Shown: in pieces, positions 1 through 9,886 of the stretch | Position numbering within the stretch: position 1 is the stretch's first letter | How the letters are laid out: each line of letters begins with the position of its first letter | Assembly (NCBI GenBank): GCA_024867545.1 | Contig: JANFNE010000038.1 | Coordinates: 186,001 to 250,000, forward strand | Origin: Phytopythium helicoides | Lineage: Eukaryota > Oomycota > Peronosporomycetes > Pythiales > Pythiaceae | Direction: 5' to 3' | DNA: 64,000 nt | Position numbers and translations under genes: made by a program | The notes under the pieces: generated by a model | Seen by the model: the letters and a program-made list of their open reading frames with translations, nothing else | Databases searched by the model: none | Told to the model about the DNA's origin: nothing

Positions 1-49
1 GTTTGAAGCCTACACCACCACTTTTTGATATTGTTGTTGCATTTGGTCA

Positions 50-1807
50 TCAGCTTTCCTTGGTGTCCATGGGCTTCCAGCGGCTCGGCAGCCGCTCGCG
101 CACGGGCTTGGCTCGACACCACACCAGCGAAATAATAAACATGGCGTACGAGAGCAGGAAGACCATGATGATGGTCTGCGTCTGCAACTTCCCGGTCGGC
201 ACACCACCGTTGAGAGCCGAGAGCGGCGAGGCCGTGCCTAGAGCGTCCTCAACTAGCAATTGCCGCGCCTCGTTCGAGAACTGGATTGCGAGCTCCTCTA
301 TGGCCGAGTACATGGTTTGGTCTACAGGCGTGATCTGCGTCGCCTCGCGACCATCTGCGAGATTTTCCGTGCCAATGTAGTAGCAACATTCTTTGTGGGC
401 GTACACGGCCTGGAAGATGCGGTAGTCGCGCGGATCACCGTCCAGCGCGTACTCCTGAATGTGCGTCAGGATCCGTGGTTGATCGGGAAGACCATCCAGC
501 TTGATTGAGTTGCGGTGGAAAAAGACGAGGTTGCCCTGCACGTCGTGCTGAATCATCGCAAGACCGCAGAAAACACCCTTTTCTTCCCGAAGATCGAGTC
601 CGCCAACGGCAGGCGGGTATGTGATGAAGTGGAAGGGCTGACTCGCGTTCAGCCACGCGAGGCGGAAGAGATCCTTGTCACCCCAAATGAGATGCAGCGT
701 CTCCATCATTCGTGGTTCGTGGGTCGAGTAGTACATGAGCTTGTCGAGCGCCTTCTTACTCTTTCGTCGGTCAATCAGAACCTGACCACTTTCCTGCTCA
801 AACATGTCGACGTACGACACGCCCGAGAGCTGCCACAACAGCGACGTATTTGTGAGTTGGAACAGCGAGTTTGGCGGCTGCCAGTAGTCTGGCCAGAAAA
901 TGGCGCCCGTCTTCAGAAACTCGGGCTCTTCAAACAGATACGTCGGGTCTTTGGCCGGCAGGTTGTCTGCGTCCAGCAGCAGCACATTGTCAAAATTGGA
1001 GTAGTACACTGCGTAGGGCTTGACGTGGAAGCCGCGCGCGCGCTTGTCAAAGATGGGGCGCATGCGCACATTATAGTCGGCCAGCAGCTTGTGCACAATC
1101 GGGTTGTCCACGGACATTTCGTCCGGCCGGTACCACAGCTCGACGGGGAGCTCGCAGCCCTGCACGCGCAGCATGCGGATGGTCGCGTAGGCGGACGGGA
1201 GCACCTTGTCGTAGATGATCATGAGCACGCCGTTGGACGGCGCTCGGGTCGAGGGCCGCGCGAGCGAGGGCGCGAGCGGCCGGTGCTCGTAGCGCACCGA
1301 GTGCAGGCCGAACTCGGAGAAGTCGCGCGCCATATCGCACGTGTAGTATCCGTTGGGCAGCGAGTCGCAGGCCGATATCATGAGCTTGTACAGGTCCCCG
1401 GACGTGCGGTTGCGCACAATGCAGTATCCGGCGTTGTTGGGGCCGATCTCCTCCGAGCATCCGAGAAAGTCCTTCTCGGGCGAGTCCGTGGCGTCCTCTT
1501 CCTTGTCGGGGTCCTTGACGCGGCACGAGTGCGTGCGCTTCCAGCCGATGCACTCGTAGGAGGCGTTGGTCCAGGGCGCGAGCACGGGCGTGGGCGCCAT
1601 GAGCCGGCCGTCGCTGCGCTGCTGCGTCGCCATCTTGTTGATGAAGACCTCGCGCGTGGAGCCCACGACGGCCGGCGCGCGGCCCACGGAGCGCAGCGCC
1701 ATGTACAAACTCACGACCACCAGCAGCAGCCACTTCTTGTGCTTGACGCGCGTCTGCAGGAACCCCCACAGCGAGTACGCCAGCACCACCGCGCGCTGCA
1801 GCAGCAT
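50..1807 (-). CDS. GT71-type (MNN1-like) putative mannosyltransferase, copy A
   Basis: Single-exon gene of 585 aa from the ATG at 1807. The frame stays open upstream to another ATG at 1981, but the 1807 start puts a signal-anchor helix (KKWLLLVVVSLYMAL) near the N-terminus, as expected for a type II Golgi enzyme. The lumenal domain has the MNN1/TTP1 pattern: PVELWY, KPYAVYYSNF, then a DxD-type metal/nucleotide-sugar site in VLLLDADNLP, then GAIFWPDYW and ESGQVLI. A second hydrophobic helix lies near the C-terminus (TIIMVFLLSYAMFIISLVW). The role inferred from the family is addition of sugar, probably mannose, to glycoproteins in the Golgi; donor and linkage cannot be read from sequence. It is a diverged paralogue of the tandem pair at 28-33 kb, which carry DSD in the same place. 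Fairly sure of family, unsure of substrate. Confidence 0.82.
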   Translation of the reverse strand: MLLQRAVVLAYSLWGFLQTRVKHKKWLLLVVVSLYMALRSVGRAPAVVGSTREVFINKMATQQRSDGRLMAPTPVLAPWTNASYECIGWKRTHSCRVKDPDKEEDATDSPEKDFLGCSEEIGPNNAGYCIVRNRTSGDLYKLMISACDSLPNGYYTCDMARDFSEFGLHSVRYEHRPLAPSLARPSTRAPSNGVLMIIYDKVLPSAYATIRMLRVQGCELPVELWYRPDEMSVDNPIVHKLLADYNVRMRPIFDKRARGFHVKPYAVYYSNFDNVLLLDADNLPAKDPTYLFEEPEFLKTGAIFWPDYWQPPNSLFQLTNTSLLWQLSGVSYVDMFEQESGQVLIDRRKSKKALDKLMYYSTHEPRMMETLHLIWGDKDLFRLAWLNASQPFHFITYPPAVGGLDLREEKGVFCGLAMIQHDVQGNLVFFHRNSIKLDGLPDQPRILTHIQEYALDGDPRDYRIFQAVYAHKECCYYIGTENLADGREATQITPVDQTMYSAIEELAIQFSNEARQLLVEDALGTASPLSALNGGVPTGKLQTQTIIMVFLLSYAMFIISLVWCRAKPVRERLPSRWKPMDTKES

Positions 1808-2218
1808 CTTGCCGCCCGCCTTTCTCCACGATGGTGTTGGCGGTACAAGCCAATGTACGCGGAGGGCGTAGGGGAGGCGAGGCGTGCGAATAGTTTTTTG
1901 GAGCAGGGGACCGCAAAAGTACGCACCATGGCGAAAAAACCCGCGGGAGACGATGGAACTGCTAGAACAAATACCTTGCATTTTTGCACGCCGCCCCTAT
2001 ATATTTGACTTCCGGGAAGTCTTTTTGATGGCCCACACGTGGTTCTGGAACGCTCCAGAAGGGGCGACCAGGTAGAATAGGTACAGAAATGGGTGGAGCC
2101 GGCTGGGGTGGCCGCCGACGTCAGTCGTTCAAGTTGCAGCCGCCGCCAATGGCCTTCGCGACCTCCGGGGGCGACGACGACTGCGACGCCAGGCGCGCGT
2201 GACCGGCGGCTGCATCGC
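1808..2218. promoter_or_regulatory. Divergent intergenic region with TATA-like run
   Basis: About 410 bp between the divergent GT71 gene and the zinc-finger gene. Both flanking frames stay open into it, so either protein could start further upstream (ATG at 1981 on the minus strand, 2093 on the plus strand). A palindromic TATATATTT run lies at 1998-2006 near the middle. No other element was recognised. Confidence 0.35.
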
Positions 2219-2437
2219 ATGACTTTCACCAACCGCCAGCTGGCGGCGCTGCTGTTCGTGGACGCGGGCGCGGGCCGCTGTCAGTGCCGGCTGTGCGGCA
2301 AGCTGTGCGCGCGCAGCCTCGAGCTCATCACACACCTGCGCAGCGCGCACCCGGACTTTGAGCAGCGCGCGCTTGAAGCCTTCCAGCGGCGGCGGGAGCG
2401 CCACCAGCGCAGGATGTCAGAGAGCGAGGACGCACCG

Positions 2438-2471
<34 letters not shown>

Positions 2472-2980
2472 GCGAAGCGCACGAGACGCAGGCGAGCGAG
2501 GCAGAGCACGTCACCAAGGTGGAGCACAGCGACGACCAGCAGCAGCACAGCGAGGCGTCCTCGATCGAAGCAGGGCCTTCGAATGAGTCCAAGGCGGACG
2601 CTGGAGGTGCAACGGAGCACGCTGGCGAGACGTCACCGAGCAAACTGGGCAAGAGGCGACGAGACTCGGACGGAGATTTGACTGCGACCCCAGCTGCAGC
2701 GGACACAGACGACTCGATCGTGGCGCTATCGCCGCCCGATAAGCTGCGCAAGATCGCCAACAGCCACGCCGCACTCCCCGCGACGTTGCAGGAGGTGTAT
2801 GCGCTGCATGCCGCGCGCAAGATGGAGCTGGCGCACAAGAAACTGCGCGCAGAGATGGCGCTGCAGGAGCGCCGGCTAAACCTCGAAGCAGCAAAAGAGC
2901 GCAACCGGAACGTGCTCGAGCTCGTCAAACTGGGAAAGACACCAGAGGAGATCGAGAAACTCCTGCCGCTCTTCAGCTAG
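2219..2980 (+). CDS. BED/C2H2-like zinc-finger protein with poly-Ala and acidic linker
   Basis: A 253-aa protein from the ATG at 2219, chosen because the in-frame upstream 42 codons look like leader sequence. Residues about 20-45 hold one finger, CRLCGKLCARSLELITHLRSAH, spaced C-x2-C-x12-H-x4-H and followed by P-D-F, like the DNA-binding BED finger found in transposase-derived and regulatory proteins. An alanine run encoded by a (GCA)n tract and a long acidic/Ser-rich linker follow. A helical C-terminal segment (HAARKMELAHKKLRAEM...) ends in KLGKTPEEIEKLL. This tail is typical of oomycete Myb/BED-like nuclear proteins, but I do not recognise an exact family. A nuclear DNA-binding role is inferred from the finger alone. 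Confidence 0.65.
2438..2469 (+). repeat. (CAG/GCA)n trinucleotide repeat encoding poly-Ala
   Basis: About ten GCA triplets in a row inside the zinc-finger gene, read as alanine. Pure and unbroken, so probably length-variable between strains. Confidence 0.85.
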
Positions 2981-3097
2981 CGGAAGTTGAATCTTGTAGG
3001 AAAGGGAGGGAGGGAGAGAGTATTTGCGCATCATAATGGTATTATCGCATCGGTCGGGGCATCGACGCTTTCTGTTCGATAGTACCTTGCAGTTCGC

Positions 3098-5086
3098 TTA
3101 GTGCGCCTTCCGCGTGGAAGTGCGCGGACCATTGACGACGAAACGCTCCGAGATGGCCGAGGCAGCGGCGCCAAACATCTCCTCCTTCTTGGACACACTA
3201 ATGTGGGCACGAGCCCCCGTGTTGGATAGCGTACGTCGCATTCGAGCCTTCCCATCGTTCACCGACCGCTTGGAACCGCTGGCGCTCGCCCCGCTCAGCA
3301 TGGCCTCGCGGCTCAGATCCGTTTGCTCCATCGAGCTTGTGAGGCGATGCTGGTGCATCACCGACCGGATCGATTGCCGAATCGCGTAAATGAAGTGCGT
3401 GAGCCACATGAACGGAACCGTCCACATAATGAACAGATACACGACAAGCGCGAGCAGAAGGTACTTGTTGGGGATCACAATATGGAGCACGCAGCTGATA
3501 ATGAGGTACAGCAGTATGCGCGCCGTGTAGAATGTGTCTTCCCACGAGAACATGAGCTCGATGCTGTTAATAATCCCCGACCACCACGCCATGTTGTTCT
3601 GCACTGACTGGAGCGATCGCTTCGTTTCCAAATCGATCGTCACGTGCGTCATCTTGTTCATCAGATGGTTGAAGCCAGATGGCAGGTTGTATTGCCGGAA
3701 CTGAGTTCCCCCATTCCCATCGGGACCTTCGAGGTGATCTTTGGGCTCAGCAGCACTGGCAAAAGAGTGGAAATTCAGTTCAAAGTAATTCCGGAGCACA
3801 AACGCGATCAGCGCCAAGTGAATCACGACCGGAAGCCACTGAAGTGAGAGACACAGCCACACGCACAGCGCGAAGCACATGAACGTGTGCGTTGGATGCT
3901 CCCAATTGAGTGTCGGCATGATTTGCCAGATCACCTCGAGGTAAGGCCACAGATTGTCGAGCAGCACCCAAAAATTGCTGTACAGCTGCGCCGCCTGGAA
4001 CTCTGGCCACTCGTACACGTACGGCTGCTCAGTCGAGTAGTACGAGCAAAACTCTGCCATGCGCGAGAACTTGTAGTGCAGCAGAACGTGGATGCGACCG
4101 GCTCGCGCATCGTTATTCAAACCAGCACGGTGAAGCTTCTCGGGAAGCAACAAGTCGAGCCACTTGTTATGGCGGCGCTGGTCCATGATCTGGGTGAGAG
4201 GAATGGATGCTTCTCCAAGTTTGGTAGGCTGGCTCAGCTGTCCGTAGTTGTACACCTCGAACACGAGCTCGGCACCTGGCGCGCACACGTTGAACACAAA
4301 CGTCTCGTGCCACCGCGGGTTGAGCGTGCGCGACTTTTTCTTGGTGCACTTGACATTCTTGAGATCGTTGCCCCACTCCTGGCCGTGGGACCACTTGCCC
4401 GTGAGCATGACACGCACGAACGGGTCGCTCGTGATCGAGTCCGTCGACGGCAGCCCTATCGCCTCGACCACCTTGACGTACAGCTGGCCGATGTGCACGC
4501 GGCCCTCGATCACCGGGTCCGGCTTGTTCTGACTCTGGATCTGTTCAATCCAAAGTGCAACGTCAGCGTGGTGCGGTTGAGAGCTACCGTGCATCGTTTC
4601 GTCTGCCGTACTTCAGCAGTCGAGTGTCCGGACCACTCGAGCGAGGAAAAGTGCTCGTCCACGGCCGCGTAGCACGTGTTGCAGACGCGCATCGGCTGCT
4701 CCGACAGCACCGCGTTAGTCGAGCCACCACCCCTATCCGCCCCCTCCACCAGTCCACAACGTACGAACGGGTCGGTGGACGAGATGCGGCGCTTGTGCGG
4801 CGAGCAGTTGTGGCAGATCACGTTCCCGCAGCGCCTGCAGTGGTGCTGCTCTCCGCTCCGTCAGCCCCCGAAAGCCCTCCCAGTCCGCTCGAGCGCGCCG
4901 CACCTTGCGCGTGAGCAGCGTGAACGGCGTGTTGCAGTGCATACAGTTGGCCGTCTCCTCGTCGTAGACCCACTGCAGCGCGCGCTCCGAGCCGCCGCCC
5001 GCGCTGCCGCCCGCCGACACGAGCGCCGTGCTGCGCCCCTGGTTGCGCACGGCGGCCGACGGCAGGCTCCCGAACAGCGACGCCAT
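3098..5086 (-). CDS. FYVE-C2-PRT_C (MCTP-like) membrane protein
   Basis: Three exons: 4904-5086, 4612-4845 and 3098-4540, all joining in phase 0 with GT-AG ends, giving 619 aa. Exon 1 ends in CMHCNTPFTLLTRK and exon 2 opens with HHCRRCGNVICHNC, so splicing rebuilds the R-K-H-H-C-R-x-C-G signature of a PI3P-binding FYVE finger. The finger closes with RVCNTCY. A C2 domain follows at about 150-275 (GQLYVKVVEAIGL, SDPFVRVML). The C-terminal half carries several hydrophobic helices (for example FMCFALCVWLCLSLQWLPVV) in the pattern of the PRT_C/MCTP reticulon-like membrane region. The likely site is an endosome or an ER contact site. ATG 5086 is the first ATG in frame. The FYVE plus PRT_C combination differs from plant and animal MCTPs, which carry several C2 domains. 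Confidence 0.82.
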
Positions 5087-5369
5087 GGCCAGCCACCTCC
5101 AGCTCGCGGCCGCCTTTCTCGCAGGTGATTTCACTTGTGACCAGTATGCCCACGCCCGTTCCTTTCCCCTTCAAGGAAACCCTGCTTCTCCCGAATTCTC
5201 TTTTTACGGATATAGGTGGCTACAGCAGGATTTTACTCGAATGATAGCACGTTTGATATACTTAATATACTAATAAAGACGGAGTTGGTGGAAATAATAG
5301 CCATTATAGAGGAACACCCACGCAGCTTGCACTTTCCAGACGAAGCAACACGTCACCAACCTTGGCGCC
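5087..5369. promoter_or_regulatory. Short AT-richer divergent promoter region
   Basis: 283 bp separate the start codons of the FYVE/C2 gene (-) and the acetyl-CoA transporter (+). The stretch around 5240-5320 is clearly more AT-rich than the genes. It should contain both promoters; no specific motif was recognised. Confidence 0.4.
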
Positions 5370-7205
5370 ATGGCGGATCCGGCTCGAGGCGACGGCGGCG
5401 CGCCCGCGACGGGCCTGACGCGCCGTCGTAAGCAAGCGAATGGAGGTGCTGAGCCTGACAAGCGCGCGGTTGAGCAGAGCGCGGCGCCGAAGCAGCAGGA
5501 GGAGGACGAGGAGGCGTCCGACTGGCCGTCGATGCTGCTGCTGCTGCTGCTCTACACGCTGCAGGGCATCCCCATGGGGCTCTCGTCCAGCATCCCGTTC
5601 ATCCTGCAGGAGAAGGTGCGGTGGTGGAGGTTGCAGGGCGCTTGGCTGGTCTGGAAGAGGAGCTGATGATAGCGACGGTGATGACACAGGTTGGCTACGG
5701 CGACCAGGCGACGTTCAGCCTTGTATCGTGGCCGTTCAGCCTCAAGCTGCTCTGGGCACCGTTCGTGGACTCGCTGTACAGCGAGCGCATGGGTCGCCGC
5801 AAGTCGTGGCTTGTGCCAGTGCAATTTGCGTGCGCGGCGCTCATGGTGGGCGGGAGCTACTGGATGAACGAGCTGCTGGGCGAAGGCGAGCATGCCAAGC
5901 CGCACGTCATCTACCTCACGGCCTTCTTCTTCGTACTCTACTTCCTCATGGCGACCCAGGATATTGCTGTGGACGGCTGGGCACTCACGATGCTCTCGGC
6001 CAAGAACGTGGCGCATGCCTCGACGTGCAACACGGTCGGCCAGACGCTCGGGTACTTTTGCGCCTACGTGGGCTTCCTGGCACTCCACGACCCTGCAACA
6101 TGCAACTCGTACTTCCGATGGGAGCCGCAAGAGGAAGGCATGGTGTCGCTGCCCGGCTTTATGGCCTTTTGGGGCTGGATCATGTTTTTTACGACCGTCG
6201 GCGTCTGGCTCTTCAAGCACGAAAAGTCCGAGCGCGCTCCTGAGGAGGGTGACAAGCTCTCGATCAAGGAGACATACCAGCAGATGCTGTCGGTGCTGCG
6301 GCTCCCGAGCGTCGTGTCCCTTTCTGTTGTGCTTCTGACGAGCAAGATGGGTTTTGCTGCTGCCGAGAGTGTTGCGTCGCTCAAGCTCGTCGAGTACGGC
6401 ATGAAAAAGGAGAAGCTCGCGCTATTGACTCCTGTGCTCATCCCGCTTGGCATCATCATCCCAGTGTTCCTTGGTCACCACATTAAACCTGATGCGCCAC
6501 TTCGCCAGTTCCTTTGGGGCTACCCGATTCGCATCGTTGTTTGTCTCCTGTACGCGCTGATTGTGTACGTGACGCCCATGGCGATGGGCCAGCACGAGAG
6601 CTCGCACGTCTACTTCTACGGCTTCATTCTGTTGGTTGGCGCTCTTCACGAGCTCGCCGCCAACATGATGTATGTCCCACAGGTGAGCTTTTCATTGATT
6701 TGTGCCGCTGTGGTTTATCGCTCTCATTTCTGTGTTGCTGCTCGTCATTTCAGATGGCATTTTTCGCGCGTATTAGCGACCCGTCGATCGGTGGAACGTA
6801 CATGACGTTCCTCAACACCATCACCAACCTCGGCTCAAAGGTGAGCCTTCATGTCTAGATTTGTTCTTCTTTCAGGCGCTTTGTAGACTGAGAAAGCTTT
6901 TTGTGCAGTGGCCCAACTCGCTGAGCCTTGCTTTCGTTGACCACCTGACGACGCGCGAGTGCCTTGGCGGATACTTCCAGGACGAGATTCTTGACATTGG
7001 ATCACGCACTTGCTCGGACGCGGACGCCCGTGAAGCCTGCGCCGAGGCCGGTGGCGAGTGTCTGATCGTGCAGGACGGCTTCTTCATTGAGATCGCCATC
7101 TGCGCGGTTATCGGCACGCTCTGGTTTGCCTTCTTCTACCGTAAGATCCAGACGCTGCAGAGCCTTCCGATCGACAAGTGGCGTGTGTCTGGGCAAGCCA
7201 ACTGA
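5370..7205 (+). CDS. Acetyl-CoA transporter, SLC33A1/AT-1 family
   Basis: Four exons: 5370-5615, 5690-6682, 6754-6840 and 6909-7205. All junctions are GT-AG and phase 0, giving 540 aa, close to the roughly 550 aa of human SLC33A1. After a hydrophilic N-terminus the chain runs through about a dozen hydrophobic helices with family signatures: YTLQGIPMGL in the first helix, SFSLKLLWAPFVDSLYSERMGRRKSW-type loop (here FSLKLLWAPFVDSLY, GRRKSWLVP), and ATQDIAVDGWALTML. The late exons give FFARISDPSIGGTYMTFLNT and the C-terminal helix near CAVIGTLWFAFFY. The family moves acetyl-CoA from cytosol into the ER/Golgi lumen for acetylation of proteins and glycans. An ATG at 5370 precedes a basic/acidic cytosolic tail, so the start is plausible. 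Confidence 0.93.
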
Positions 7206-7375
7206 GTGCGAAAGTGCTAATAGAACCCGAAACAAAGCTTTGCCGATTGTGAGTGCGCGCGATAATATTATGGTTGCGCACTCGAGAGCCCGACGAGAGA
7301 CACGAAGAGGAGCAGGTCGGAATCACCCGCCACCAATAAAAATGGCCGAGCTTCCGCTCGCGAACACGCATGGAT

Positions 7376-8769
7376 CTAGCTACTACCTACTGTGGACGCC
7401 AAGCACTGCGACGCGCGCGCGCCAGTGGATCGGAACACGTCCTGCGGTGCAAACACCAGTCGGGGTCGATGCGCCACTGTCTTGCGAGAGTCCACATACG
7501 CCGACTCGAGTGCCAGGCGAAAGGACTCGAGCTGCTCGTCCATCTCTTCGTCGCTGTCGTCCTCGAACTGTGATTCGAGGAACACTGCGCTGGGGTTGAG
7601 TCGGGCGAGCCGCATCTTTTCCGACAGCTCGGCGGCTCGCGCATCGTCATCGCTCGTGCTGTCTTCATCTCGCGCATCTTCGTCAGCGCGGGCATCGTCT
7701 TCGTCCTCGTCCTCTTCGTCCTGACCACTTGGCTGACTCGAGACGGCGGAGGTAGCGGTGTGTGCTGTGGCCGCCTTCTTCTTTTTCTTCTTCTTGGCCT
7801 TCTTCTTCTTCTTGCCAGCAGATCCAGGAGTCGATCCATCGTTGCCTGCATCTGAAGCCGTGTCCACGCTCCCACCCTTCTTCTTTTGCTTCGAGCCAGG
7901 TTTGCCGCTACCGGCCGGGTGATCTGCATCACCATTGATAAAGTCCAGCAGCTCGTCGACGCTGGGCTGCTCCAGCTCCACGAACTCGTACTCCTCCGTC
8001 GATATGTCGTGGTCCAGCGCATTGAGCACGTCAAAGTCGAATCCAGCGGCGACGTCCGCTCGCATCTCTTCTGTCCGATAAAAAAAAATCAGGAGATGAC
8101 TCCACGCAGGCATCCATCAACAAGCCCACGTACGACAATTGCAGGTGGCGTCATGCGCCGGGGGCGGGTCTTCCAATCCAAACTTGTGCCGCAGCTCGTC
8201 GGCGGCCTCGGTCGCCGACATGATCTGCGCGATGGAGCGGCACGTGAGGTCGACGAGGGGCTGGATGTCGAGGTTGGACGCGACCTGCTCCGCCACAAGA
8301 CACCTCCACGAGCGTCATTCCCCCCGACCCTGCTCGCACCTCGACCCGCAAAAAGCAGCGGCGCGCACCTTGGCGAGGTCGCACAGCGTCTTGGAGTCGA
8401 GCTCGAAGAAGGTCTCCTCCCACTCGCGCATGGGCGCGTCCGAGCGCTCGACCTGCTGCTGGTACAGACAGCGGCAGTAGTCGAGCGCGAGCTCCACCGT
8501 GTCGCTGGGGACGTCCGCGACCGGCAGCAGGTGCCTCGACGGCGGCCGCTCCCCGCGCTTGCTCCTGCGCCTGCCCGTCACGTCTGGAGCCGCGTCAGCG
8601 AAGGCGAAAAGGAGCGCGTGGCGAGCGCCGACGCACCCTGCAGCAGCGTCCAGAGCGTCGACGACATCATCGCCTCCTCGTGCGTCACGTCCAGCACCTG
8701 CCCGTCCGCGCACTGGAGCTGCAGCCGCGAGCGCGGCGCGGCGTCGACCGCCTCGACGTTCGCGCTCAT
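7376..8769 (-). CDS. SKP1-like protein with long acidic/lysine-rich C-terminal extension
   Basis: Four exons: 8637-8769, 8369-8583, 8134-8284 and 7376-8070. Phases 1, 0 and 1 are mutually consistent and give 397 aa. The first about 165 residues follow SKP1: a BTB/POZ start (LQLQCADGQVLDVTHEEA), then LPVADVPSDTVELALDYCRC, a WEETFFELDSKTLCDLAK helix and ASNLDIQPLVDLTCRSIA, the F-box-binding end. The last exon adds about 230 residues with GFDFDVLNALD, EEYEFVELEQPSVDELLDFING, a poly-lysine block and a strongly acidic block. This layout matches plant SKP1-like ASK20/ASK21 rather than ordinary 160-aa SKP1. Expected role: adaptor in SCF ubiquitin ligases. The exon 3-4 junction uses a T-rich acceptor at 8071, so I prefer one fused gene over two. 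Confidence 0.82.
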
Positions 8770-9118
8770 GCTGAGCCTTTCTATCCGGAGCGGCCAAGTG
8801 AAAAAGTGCTGGGGGCGACCGGGCGGGGTGGTGCCGCGTGTACTGATGGGAGATAATGCGTGGTGGAATGGTGGGATGGGATTGGACGGAGAAGAGGTGA
8901 AGTCGGTTTTGATTGGTGGGAAACACATTCTGTATACTATGACAGTACATTTGGGAGAAAACGATGGAGTTTTGTTTGTCGTGAGTACAGTACATATCGT
9001 TGTTTTTTTATCTCTCGCCATCTTCGGATCGACGGCTACATGAAGTCTATGGGGTGGGTGAACGGCACAGGGACACACGCTGCGTGACTCGCCAGCTAGT
9101 CACGCAATAGATACGCGC
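8770..9118. other. Intergenic region upstream of the SKP1-like gene
   Basis: About 350 bp between the start of the SKP1-like gene and the stop of the first CAP gene, both on the minus strand. It must hold the SKP1-like promoter. No RNA gene or repeat seen. Confidence 0.4.
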
Positions 9119-9886
9119 TTAGAAGTTGCTCTTGCAGCCGCTGGTCGTGGCCGCAGGCGTGGGTGCAGGCGCCTCCGTGGTGGCAACCGGAGCCTCAGTA
9201 GTCGCGACCGGGGCCTCCGTGACAACAGGGGCGGCGGTGGTGGCAGCAGGCGTGGCGGCAGGAGCCTCGGTCTGGGTCGTCGTCTGCGTGACAGTCGTGT
9301 CGGCCTCACCAGCGACCTCGTCGCTCGAGTTGGTGGTGGTCGAGGCCGAGGAGGTCGAGTCGCAGGCGTCCGTGGTGCTGGCACCAAAGTCCTGCGTCCA
9401 GTAGTGGCCGTACTCGGTGTCGGCATTGTATGCGTAGCCGCAGCCGAACATGGTCACATCAGCACCAAGGATGTTGGCGCGGTGGCCAGGCGAGTTCATC
9501 CAGGAGGTCATGACGGCGTCCACATCCACCTGACCGGCGGCCACGTTCTCCTCAATGTAGGTCCAGTCGTAGCCCGTGGCGGTGATGCGGCTCGACATGG
9601 TGGAGCCGTCGGCACCCGTATGGTCCATGTAGTTGTTGGCGGCCATGTCGTTCGAGTGCGACTGAGCGGCCGAGGTCAGCTTGGTGTTGAGGCACAGAGC
9701 CGAGAGTCCGTTGGCAGCACGCTGGGCATTGACAGCCGCAAGCATGGCCTCCTTCCAGTCAGCCGAGTCGGCAGAGTAGGTCGCGCCGAGGTGGCGACGC
9801 GCCGAGCGGAGGTTGGCAGCATCCGAGGACACGGCGACCATGGCCAGCAGGGCGAAGGCGATCGAGGCGGCGCGCTGGAAGAACAT
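9119..9886 (-). CDS. Secreted CAP/SCP (PR-1-like) protein 1
   Basis: Single exon, 255 aa from ATG 9886, chosen because it gives a clean signal peptide (FQRAASIAFALLAMVAVSS, cleavage near residue 24). A basic RSARRHLG segment precedes the CAP domain at about 35-185, which has MLAAVNAQRAANGLSALCLN, HSNDMAANNYMDHTGADG, EENVAAG, SWMNSPGHRANILG and HYWTQDFG. These are the helix, His and Glu positions of the CAP cavity. The tail is Thr/Pro/Ala-rich with TEAPVATTEAP-type repeats, probably O-glycosylated or wall-associated. CAP proteins are extracellular; several bind sterols or lipids, and in oomycetes they are secreted in number. The precise role here is unknown. It belongs to the five-gene local family at 9-22 kb. 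Confidence 0.9.
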   Translation of the reverse strand: MFFQRAASIAFALLAMVAVSSDAANLRSARRHLGATYSADSADWKEAMLAAVNAQRAANGLSALCLNTKLTSAAQSHSNDMAANNYMDHTGADGSTMSSRITATGYDWTYIEENVAAGQVDVDAVMTSWMNSPGHRANILGADVTMFGCGYAYNADTEYGHYWTQDFGASTTDACDSTSSASTTTNSSDEVAGEADTTVTQTTTQTEAPAATPAATTAAPVVTEAPVATTEAPVATTEAPAPTPAATTSGCKSNF

